Positions 23,501-32,826 of a stretch of 64,000 nt of DNA are shown in pieces. This stretch comes from Reticulascus tulasneorum. Its lineage: Eukaryota; Ascomycota; Sordariomycetes; Glomerellales; Reticulascaceae. Under the pieces are notes generated by a model. The model saw only the letters and a list, made by a program, of their open reading frames with translations, searched no databases and had not been told where the DNA came from. How positions within the stretch are numbered: position 1 is the first letter of the stretch; each line of letters opens with the position of its first letter. Where the stretch lies: positions 2,604,001 to 2,668,000 of the forward strand of contig LSAX01000002.1 in the NCBI GenBank assembly GCA_001557505.1, written 5' to 3'. Both the position numbers and the translations under genes were made by a program.

Positions 23501-25511
23501 GGTCGTGAAGGAGGACGTTCCGACGGAGTTTGCAGAGAGAAAGGAAGAAAGCCCGTCAGTACCAGGAGAGAGACCCCGCTTGCCACCGAAACGGCATGAC
23601 TCGCTTTCCGGAGTAACCATGTCGCGAATTACTGCCGCGGAGGATGGGCTTGTCCTGGATAAGCTGCAACTCATTGTGAAATGGGGAGGCGAGCCAACGC
23701 ACTCTGCTCGGTATCAGTCACAGGAGCTAGGGGAGAACATGAGAAACGACTTGATGCTGCTGAATCGTGACATCTTGGACGAGGTTCATGTCTACAGCAG
23801 CTCTGAGCGACGAGTAATGACAAGTGCTCAGATATGGGCATCTTCATTCCTTGGCCAGAAAGATCTCCCGGAAGACTTCATCACGGTTCGAAAAGACTTG
23901 CTGGATGATTCAAACGCGGCCAAGGATGAAATGGACAAAGTCAAGAAGAAGCTGAAGGGGCTCCTGCGGAAAGGCAACGAGCGACCCTCCCAGTTCGCTT
24001 GGCCCGACAAGATGCATGAGCCATCCGAAGTGCAGACACGAGTTGTCCAGTTGATGAATTTCCATCGACGAGTAATGCAGTATAACTACGGCAAGCTGTA
24101 CAATGGAGCCGTCAGCTCCCTCAACGCGATATCTCATCCCAGCGCGGAGAAGCTGAGTGGGGATACTTCGACAGGATCTTTATCCACCGCGCTTTCGCAG
24201 GCGAATGCTGTCAATACCATCCAGGCCAGGTGGTGCTGTGGGGAGGATGCCGAGCTGTTCCGGGAGCGATGGGAGAAGCTGTTTGCCGAATTTTGCGATG
24301 GCGATAAGGTTGACCCAAGCAAAATATCAGAACTTTACGATACCATGAAGTTCGATGCCTTGCATAACCGACAGTTCTTGGAATGGGTGTTCACACCGCC
24401 GAAGAGCATGCTGGAAGACGAGTACGGACTCAAAGACGTCAAAGACGGCAACGACAGCAAGTCGGCATCGACTACCAAAAACTCTGACGATGGCAAGTCC
24501 TCGCAGGACTCGAAGGAAGACAAAAACCAGGCTGCCGCAGGGTCCGAGAGGCCGGAAAAGACTGACGCGGCCAGCATGAAAAGTTCGGCTTCCGTCAGGC
24601 GAATCTTTCGCAGACGGTCGTTTATGAATGGCATAAGACATCATGGCGAAGCAGCGCCACCCGAGCAGTACTTTCATCTGTACAAGGGTAATGCTCAAAC
24701 GAAAGCCAAGACTGACGCCCGCTTCGAGCCGCTCCGGGAGCTGTACCAGCTCGCGAAGGTGCTGTTTGACTTCATATGTCCTCAAGAATACGGGATATCG
24801 AATGACGAAAAACTGGAGATCGGCCTTTTGACCTCGTTGCCTCTCCTGAAGGAAATTGTGCAGGATCTCGAGGACATGCAGGCGTCGAGCGACGCAAAGT
24901 CCTTTTTCTACTTCACTAAAGAGTCTCACATATACACACTCCTCAACTGCATTTTGGAAGGGGGTATCGAGACGAAGATCAAGAGGAGTACCATTCCGGA
25001 ATTAGACTATCTCTCGCAGATCTGCTTCGAGCTGTACGAGTCAGAGACAAAGACGCCCGCCGAAGGTCCAGATGGCGGTGAGGACCCAACCTTTGCCTAT
25101 AGTATTAGGATCACTATTAGCCCTGGGTGTCATGTTTTTGACCCCCTGGATGTTCAGCTGGACAGCAAGCACTCCATCAGCTGTGCCCCTCGGCGTAGTC
25201 TCACTGCTCACGGTGACTGGATGGAGGTTATCCGGACTCTGCGAGCCAAGTTTAATCAGTAAGTCCCCCTTATGCTGGTGCACCGCCCAGCAGCCGCTGA
25301 CATCCGCCACAGAGTGAAGCTCCCCAAGACATTTCTCACCATTAACCTGTCGGACTTGTTCTCGTTTGAGGAACAGGAGAGGCAAAACAATGATCTAGAC
25401 GTGCTGGAGATGAAGACATTGCACCATACACAGCATGCTGTGAACGCGGAAACAGAGCGCAATGTTGGCGGAATTGGAACAGATACAGAGGATCGTGTGA
25501 ATACGACATGA
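20536..25511 (+). CDS. VIP1: Inositol hexakisphosphate/diphosphoinositol-pentakisphosphate kinase (Vip1/Asp1/PPIP5K)
   Basis: Exons are 20536-21676, 21734-21755, 21878-25258 and 25313-25511 (introns 57, 122 and 54 nt), giving 1580 aa. The cytosolic bifunctional enzyme makes inositol pyrophosphates through an N-terminal ATP-grasp kinase and removes them through a histidine-acid-phosphatase-like domain. Residues 1-334 are a Ser-rich, probably disordered extension. The kinase begins at [18 protein letters not shown] and includes [13 protein letters not shown] and [12 protein letters not shown] (Asp649). The phosphatase motif is [11 protein letters not shown] (Arg829-His830). Exon 2 is a 22-nt micro-exon that supplies EVENWPIC between VILDE and DYLISFYS. 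Without it the frame and this conserved motif are lost. Low-complexity Lys/Asp/Ser inserts occur inside the phosphatase region (about residues 1225-1280). Confidence 0.96.
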
Positions 25512-28274
25512 GCAGCATTATCCGAGCCGCTTTCCGACCGGGATATCAAAATCGGCCATACAGGTGACCGCAGGGTTTCAAACGTGGTATTATTTGGCCA
25601 AGGAGCATCAACCGTGGCTTGGTGAATGCCGGCAAGGAATAGAACAGGTTTCCTGCACGCCGCAGGCCTGGTCATTTTGGCTGGCATCCGCGGTCTGGAA
25701 GTGGCATGGAACGGTACGGATTGCGCCTGAGCCAATCAGGCGCCTACTATTACTCTCCGAACTTCTGGCCGAAATAGGAAGGGTAGGGAATTGGCTGATC
25801 AGATAGCAGAAGGCTGGTACATAGAAGCAAATCACATATGACAGGACTAGAAGGGGAATGGAGCAGCGGTGGTCTGGACTCGTGTTAAGGGATAGGACCA
25901 ATAGCATGGCCACAACGGGCTAGCAGCTCGGCAGCAGTCCCATGGTCCATCTCCTCGGGTTTATTGCTTGGATTAGGGTAGCTCCGATTACGACAGAGGC
26001 CGCTCGGGTTGCATGGATCTCCCATGAATACAAGCTAAATATGTATCATCTGATCATGGAAATTGAGTGACGAATATGGAGCATCCGGCACTGAACTCGC
26101 TCGGGGCGATGGGGATCAAACCGCCTGCCTGCAGGCCCATTTGGGGGAACCAGGGGGACATACGGCGAATCATCCCCGGTCAGAGGTTTGTCTGAGTGGG
26201 GGACGGATTTCCGCCGCAGAAGGTGGAGTGGGGGAGGGGGAAGCTCGGACAGGCGAGTAGCCAGTTGGGCTCTGTTGGACCTTAGAGTCAATCGTCAGCC
26301 AAGGGTGCCAAGCGTCCTGGGAGCCTTTTGAATCGAGCAACGCCATGTGGCCATCTTTGCGGCTCTCCGAATGAGATTCCTGCCTGCATCCGACGAAGAA
26401 GTGCGTTTCGATCAGATCCATCTCATTTTAGTGCGAATGCCCATGGAAGGGCATGGATCGCCAAGGTACATTGATGCATTTGCAGAGTTGCACTGGACAG
26501 CAAATCCCAGGAAAAGCCAAATTGATGTGAACTGGCAGCCACGGCCGACGTTGTAAGTAGCGGGCTTGAGTCGCAATGCTACGACAGGATCGTCGCATGG
26601 CGATGGACATATGCTGCCTCCCAGGACCGGTGAGTTTCGTCTGTTCTCGCATAGGGTTGCACCGGCGTCATGGCTAAGATTTGCTTCCATGCGACCCGCA
26701 TCCTGAGGATATCTTGTTCTAAGTGCTTCATCGGCCACGAGAAGGTTTTGTCACAAATGACAAAATTTCGGGAAGATGTGGCGTGGCAAGGGGTGGCAGC
26801 ACACTGCCGCATCTGAAGAGAACGGGTTTGAGTTTGCTAGCTTGAACCTACTGTCGATGCCTCTGGGGGGACCTCCGTGCAAGCCGTTGTCAGCATATAA
26901 TGCTATCCAAGCATCAAGTAAAGCCATGAATGACCCGTCTCATCGTGATGTGATGGTCCTGGAGTCTTGCCGGCAATCGGGAAGCGGAACGTTGGTAGCG
27001 ACGGAGAATTCTAGAATAGACCTGGCCTCTGTGCAGTGCAGGGAGGTTGGAAGGACGTGCATTTGCTGAAAGCGATGATTCGTCGCCGGGATCTTCACCG
27101 AGAAGACGGGACGAAATGGTATCGACTGACTACTTTGTGTCGATGAGTGTCAGCTGGTTGTCTGACCGGAGCATGAGGATAGCGAGGCCAGGCATGATGA
27201 GGGTTGGAGTCGGTCGATAATGGGGTGGTTGTCTGATAGCAGTCCTTGGTGATGCGGATTTGCGGATTTGCCTCTGTATTCCTGGATGCTAGTTCGGGCT
27301 GTGTGCATGCGTGCCGCATCAAACGGTGAAGCTGCCTGCACGATCCATGTTGAATCACACCCATTGGGAGGGGGGGGGGCTACTGTTTGAAGGCCGCCGG
27401 CGTGTAGAGTTCCCTTTGGAAGCCTGGGCGTCTCGAGACATCCTCACTGGGCGTGTCTAAGTTGGCATTTGACCGGCAGTGTCCTCGGCATGCTGAAAGG
27501 GTGTGCATTTAATTAGGCAAGCTTTGACCGACCTCGACTCTCACAATGCCCTGTCAGACAAACTCTGTGTGACCTGTTCGGCCAAGTGATCTATCCGAGT
27601 CAAAATGTAAGTTTGAGTTCGCATCGCCGCGGCGGGACAAACAAGAAAGAGCCTGTGCTTCTGAGATGATGGTGGTCCATGAATGAGCTGGTTAGAGGGG
27701 GTGAAGAAGAGGCTCGTCCTGCAGAACACATTTAGCCGAGAAGCATGGTCTGCCTGTTCAGATAGATGTTCGTACCTCTACTGCAGGGTCACAGTTAGCT
27801 CGAAGGAGGTCGAACCCCCAGTGGAGAGATGTCCAATTAAAAGAATACCGTGGCCTGGCGAAGGGGTTGCATATCCCTGGGATGGGACCGGCCAGAGAGC
27901 CGAAGGAGAAATGGAGGGGCCTGACTACTGCATGAAGTGTACAGCACAGGTGCATATGGGTCCGGTCACCAGAACTAGGCTCCTCGTCTACTGCTCGCTG
28001 GTGGACAGACACCACTGGCCAGCATCCATACTAGTACGCCGGGCTGAGTTGATAAGGTAAAGTCGTTAGGACGAGGACGAGGACTCTGAGGAGGGCAGGG
28101 AGGGGAGGGACGAATCATCATGTGGAACGGTGATTAGTGAGATGGTGTCAAGGATGGTACATAAAGGTGTGAGCGCCCAGGAGAATCATCATCACTGTGA
28201 TGATGACGCGCGCGGGTAGAAGAGGAGAAGTGGCAGCGACGGCAGCCCATGTGAGTTTGGGTACTACTACGTAC

Positions 28275-28286
28275 CTACCTAGGTAG
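28275..28286. repeat. CTACCTAGGTAG palindrome (copy 2)
   Basis: A perfect 12-bp palindrome containing the TACCTAGGTA core. It is flanked on both sides by TACGTA-like words (tacgtac and gtacgta), making a larger imperfect inverted repeat in non-coding DNA. Confidence 0.5.
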
Positions 28287-28466
28287 TACGTATTTCATTT
28301 TTCAAGTTGAGGGACGGAAAGAAGGGAAAAGCCGTGTTGCAACCAACTTCCCATTCCTCAAAATACCAGGAATGTCGTCTAACACTCCCTTCGAGGAAGA
28401 AATACCGAAGGCCACGACCCTGGGGTAAGGTACGCAATCACTAATTACCTGAAGTACCTATTCTGC

Positions 28467-28476
28467 TACCTAGGTA
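28467..28476. repeat. TACCTAGGTA palindrome (copy 3)
   Basis: Exact third copy of the 10-bp palindrome, 191 nt downstream of copy 2. It is flanked by attacctgaagtaccta-type sequence. Confidence 0.5.
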
Positions 28477-28591
28477 ATTATTGCGTACCGACTTTTGCAG
28501 CGACATGTGAATACTGATTTTCGGGGTACCAATTACCCAGGCCTTAGTCAATTGGGGAACCCTTTCAACAAGCCCGCCTCCTCCCCAAGAA

Positions 28592-28608
28592 CCCCCCCCC
28601 CCCCCCCC
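28592..28608 (+). repeat. C17 homopolymer
   Basis: Run of seventeen C in non-coding sequence. Its length is uncertain in any assembly. Confidence 0.85.
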
Positions 28609-31600
28609 AGCGAATCTGACGATCCAAGCCATCAACTTGCAACACTTTACAGATTACACCATGCTAGTTTCTCACATGCAAGCACTCGGAGTACTACATA
28701 CTGCCATCCCATGTACCATGCTCTCTCCCTCGAAGACTCCCTCCACCACTCAGTAGTTGCTTTGCGCTATGGGAGGAAGAGGAAAAAAATCTTCCCACCG
28801 CGGGCCCCGGGGCATGGTGCCCGCTTCGAAACGGCGGGTTTTCATCAGTGAGCCGCTCGAGGCTAGGCTCAGCATGGTCCGAACTTGCCTCTCGATATTA
28901 TTATTGGCGTCTTGCGGCCGTCTGCACACTAGCGAGCGAACATAACAGAAACAGACTAACAAGGAACAGCCCTGTAGCAGGCTACCAACGGCTATGGTGG
29001 CTCCAGTTCGGAAGCGAAGCCCATTTGTTTGCACACTGCCGAATGTGGGTGGTGAGTCTTTGACAGGCGTTTTGGCATGGGTCAAACGTTCGCTGAAGGT
29101 CTCCCCACTTTGCGGGTTTGAATCAAACGATTTGATATACCTCCCGCGGGCTCCCATTCGAGGGCCAAAGGGCGTTTGGACGTTGGTCCAGCCGTTGAAG
29201 AAGGCTTGGCGACTTCCCTTTCGGACCAATAACTTCCACCGGTAGACGGGTACTTCTCAGAAGAGACTGCTGCCATGCCGTTGTAATGCAAGTACGGGAC
29301 GAAAGCGGTAATCGAACCATGTCAGGACCTTGCCCTAGGCCAGCCTGCAGTCTCGCTTGCCTATTCCCCATTCCAATTTGCTCTGGCAAGTCTGGGAATG
29401 GGAGCCGGTCGCATGAGTGGCCCGCGCTTCTCGCACCGGGATTGAGAGCACAGGCGGCCTGAGCCTCTGACGAAGGACAACTCTAGAAACGTCTTGTTGC
29501 ATTCGAACCGAATTCTTTCTAAATGGAGCTGGCTGATTGGGGGCTCAAAACGGCCAAGTCGACAGGGGGGGTATGCTCAGGGTTGCAGAGGTAGATCTAG
29601 CACCCAATGCCACGAGTGATTTAGCCCCCTGCAGATTGCCCTGCGGCTTGGACCAGATGCAGTTAATCCCATCTGTCATGGGATTCCTTCGCAACCTCTT
29701 CTGGAACCCTTAACATGGTGGTATTAAGTACCGGCGCAGGTCCACGCATACTCCAGAAAATTCCCTCTTCCATGATAGCGCCCGACCTGAACAACCTTGC
29801 CCATGACGACGGGCAATGAACTGGACACGGGCGGTCGGCTGTTTGATGCTGAGCTAGGCCTGGTTAATCTTGACGCCGTGTCCAGACTGCTGTCTCGTTG
29901 TGTGCTATTGGAAGCCGAATGCCCTTTCCCCGTCGCGAGCCGTCTCCCCCGTGTACCTCCTCCGGATTTCTGTCATATATCTCATTGATCATCTCGCCAC
30001 TACATATGGAAATCCCATGGCGAAATGCACGGCAAAGATGAATGTTTTCGAACCGCCCCTCCTTCTGATAATGTCTCATTCGCCTGGATAACATTGTGCC
30101 CAGCCCCCCTCGCCAGGTTGGCGACGACGCTGAGATTTGATCACATTGCAGCATGAGGCACAGCTCACCGGTCAGAAAGCGGGAACCTGCCTCATGACAG
30201 TATGTAGAGGTCTGATATAGGGAAACGCAGTCTGCGGGCAATCCCCGAGGCGACATAGCAAGAGAGCCTACAAGTTCTTTTGATGACTGCGCCCTGCAGT
30301 TTGGTTTCCGCCCCAGCGCGACGGCGGATCCGGGGTCCCGGATATATACTGTACTTTGTCCCTTCCCCCATAATACAACACCTGATCCACCCCCGACCCC
30401 AGACTAGTTAGACCTCCCCTCTTGCAAGGCTTCTCCTGGCAGACGCACCCAGCACGAGAGAAAGCCATTCTCTCCAGCACCATTAAGCAGCGGGAGCAGC
30501 TTCGTCATGCCGTCTGAGCGCCTGTTTCGTTGCGACCCACCCAATGGCTTCGCAGAAATCCTTTGGGACATCCCGTTACACGTCAGACTCTCATCCGCGC
30601 CAAAGAGCCGTAAGGTCTGGGCCGGCTTCTCATTAGAAGAAGCTTTAAAACAGAAACGATCCGACCAAGGTTCAGGGCATTAGAGCTCTAGAACTATAGG
30701 CCACCGGGAGAGATCCCGGGGAGGGCTAATAGGTGTAAGTGTAAGCGGACTCAGCAGGCGGGACCACGTAAGTCTGTTTTAGGGCTGTAAGTGCGTGCGT
30801 GAGCAGGCTCAAATATGACATGTACCACCACGTAGTAGGATGTCCTGGCAGGCGATGGCGGAGGGATGTGGAATTGGGGTGCAGATGGATTGCCTAGATT
30901 GATAATGTGGGCAGAGAAGCCGCTGCAAGAGCAATAACTTTAATAAGGGAAGCCATTCTCCCTATATATTGGGCAGCATCGCGGTCAAACGACCGGAAGG
31001 GGCGTTTGGCTGGGGATGGAGGTACGGAGACGACATCAACCACAAAAACTGCTGGCAATCAGCCGCCATCAAAGATTGGACCAGGACTGAGAGACTCGTA
31101 TTTTCGTAGGGTCAGCAGCTGCCAATGACTGGGCATCACTGACCTACTACGCAGGTCTGTGGTAGGTAGGGAAGAAACTTGCAGGCCCCGAAAATTTTCT
31201 GGCAACGATAATAGCATCCGTGATAACCCTGTTTGCCAGTCCTGCGTGGCATATGAGGGGGGTTCCAGGGAATGGCTCCCCATGCCACTCATCCCAGACT
31301 TTTATGATGCCTGTCAACCATGCCGACTGGGTCAATCCACTTTGATTTGCGTGGTTTCGGCAGCGGCTGCACCCATCATCAGCCCGACCTGGGGATATCA
31401 TCGTACGGTACCTACTGTATGGAGTACCCTAGGTGGCCTAGAGGAGGTACGGATGCTATGGGCTAGCCAGACGTCCGAGAGATGCCGTCCTACTCCGTTT
31501 GAGGGAACGCCCGTCTGTGTGTGATTCTGGGAGTGAGAAGGGTGCAAAGCTAAAGATACTAGACTAGGTAGCAGGTTAGTAGTAGGTTTAGTACTTGGGT

Positions 31601-31872
31601 AGGGTAGGGGGAGAAAGAGACAAGAGTTGCGCCGCTGCGACTACAAATCGCGAGAGGTGTGCCACTTTACCTGTCTCTTTCTTCTCTACCAGCTTTTCCT
31701 TGTCACCGCCGCCAAAACTCTCAGCTTTACTGTTTGTCATTTTGATATTGTTATTGGCTGTTGTTGCCGGGCTCGCCAACAAAAAAACGAGTGAAAAAAG
31801 GAAGGAGGGAAAACTGTAAAGGCCCACGAAACTCTATACTTGTGCCGCGATTCTCGTCCCGTCACTTCGACG

Positions 31873-31975
31873 AGCGCATCACACACCACGCATTCACTCA
31901 CACACACCACCACCACACACGCTCGCACACTCGCACACTCACACACACTCCACTGCACACGCACACACGCACATA
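31873..31975 (+). repeat. CA-rich simple-sequence tract
   Basis: About 100 nt dominated by CACA, CACACT and CACCAC units on the plus strand. It lies inside the presumed leader of the 32644 gene. Confidence 0.8.
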
Positions 31976-32429
31976 TATCACCGCCCTCTCTGCTGCAGCC
32001 CTGCCCTTCTGGGTTTGCATCAGTTTTTCTTGCTGTTTGTCGACGGTCCAGATCTGATCCACTGCGGGAAGGGACCTGATTTACTTTTTTTGGCTTTTAC
32101 ATTCTTTCCTTTTTTTATTTGTTGGTTTTCTTTCTTGTCACTTTCTTGCGGCCGAAGCTGTGGTGAATTGTCAAAGATAAAAAGCCTCGACAAAGCTGTC
32201 TTCGTTGCAATCGTCGCATTCCTCCTCTTCACCTCCAGCTTCACCAAGCCCGTTCCTCTGGACGACCCAAAAACGGCCTTCTTTCTTCTACTTTATTCCT
32301 CTACGCCAAGATCCTCTCCAGCAACCAACAAACAGGCTCTACCACGTCTTCATAAACTCCCTATTCCGACATCGATACGTCGAATTGTCTCTTCCAGTGT
32401 CAGTGAATCCCAGGCCCGGACCCCCCCTC

Positions 32430-32516
32430 ATGAGTCGTTCCACGGGAGAATCAGTAGTGTTCTACCGTCGATACCCTGCCATGGCGTTTTTTTACAGGGC
32501 TGACTTGACTTTCTAG
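32430..32516 (+). CDS. Upstream ORF of 28 codons
   Basis: This is the first ATG after the 945-nt ATG-free stretch (atg agt cgt tcc). It encodes 28 aa, begins MSRSTGESVVFYRRYP and ends at a TAG at 32514-32516. The stop lies 127 nt before the 32644 start, and no other ATG intervenes. It could reduce or condition translation of the downstream small protein. Nothing shows that the peptide itself is functional. Confidence 0.35.
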   Translation: MSRSTGESVVFYRRYPAMAFFYRADLTF

Positions 32517-32643
32517 AAGGGCCCTTTGACTGCCAAACCCTGCCCAGCTAAAAGCAGCTAAGCCAGACACCACACCCCACCAAATTCTCGCAATCACTCC
32601 TCTCAAGGTCTCCCACGGAAAACCAGAGACCACGCAATACACA

Positions 32644-32808
32644 ATGGCGGTTGCAAGCAATTGCGCCCATTCTTTCAAGATGATCAAGTCGGATAGCACA
32701 TTGATCCAATGGACCTGCAATTTATGCCATTCTGGGCCGCATTGGTGGATCTTCGAGTGCCGGTATTGCAAGCTCCACACCTGCAGGCCATGTACACAAA
32801 GCTCCTAG
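32644..32808 (+). CDS. 54-aa cysteine-rich, probably zinc-binding small protein
   Basis: A single-exon ORF of 54 codons preceded by a favourable context (acacaATGg). The protein has three CX2C pairs, C25-C28, C39-C42 and C47-C50, with spacings of 10 and 4 residues, plus C7, H9, H29 and H33. The core reads TCNLCHSGPHWWIFEC then RYCKLHTCRPC. This is the pattern of a compact zinc-ribbon or RING-like fold and is very unlikely by chance. I cannot name the family; it looks like a small conserved fungal protein. It begins after an ATG-depleted leader and a uORF, which suggests a real translated mRNA. A perfect 8-bp inverted repeat starts at the last base of the stop codon. Transcription, zinc binding and function are inferred. 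Confidence 0.7.
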   Translation: MAVASNCAHSFKMIKSDSTLIQWTCNLCHSGPHWWIFECRYCKLHTCRPCTQSS

Positions 32809-32826
32809 AGAGCTCTGGGAGCTCTC
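32808..32826 (+). other. Hairpin overlapping the stop codon of the 54-aa gene
   Basis: GAGAGCTC, a 3-nt loop (TGG), then GAGCTCTC forms a perfect 8-bp stem. Its first base is the final G of the TAG stop. It could influence termination or mRNA stability. Confidence 0.5.

Larger units (their letters stand above)
25512..31484. other. 6-kb gene desert
   Basis: No ORF in this stretch carries recognisable domain sequence. The longest frames on either strand are 120-160 codons, often start at non-ATG codons and look like chance frames. Base composition is ordinary, not the extreme A/T of a RIP-mutated block. It contains a G10 run (27370-27379), a C17 run, two TACCTAGGTA palindromes and short TAGGTA-like words. 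Non-coding RNAs or fast-evolving small genes could be present but cannot be shown. Confidence 0.5.
31485..32643 (+). promoter_or_regulatory. Long ATG-poor leader of the 54-aa CX2C protein gene
   Basis: Bases 31485-32429 (945 nt) contain no ATG on the plus strand, where about 15 would be expected at even base composition. The stretch is pyrimidine-rich with C/A and T/C tracts, typical of fungal 5' UTRs. It is followed by one 28-codon uORF and then the ATG at 32644. No strong intron donor was seen inside. The transcript itself is inferred. Confidence 0.5.

Noticed and set aside
28750..29229. 159-codon minus-strand frame in the gene desert
   Set aside because: No recognisable family sequence, and several other open frames overlap it on both strands.
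32015..32503. 162-codon hydrophobic frame in the leader of the 54-aa gene
   Set aside because: It starts at TTG and contains no ATG before the uORF region. The hydrophobic look comes from T/C-rich leader DNA.
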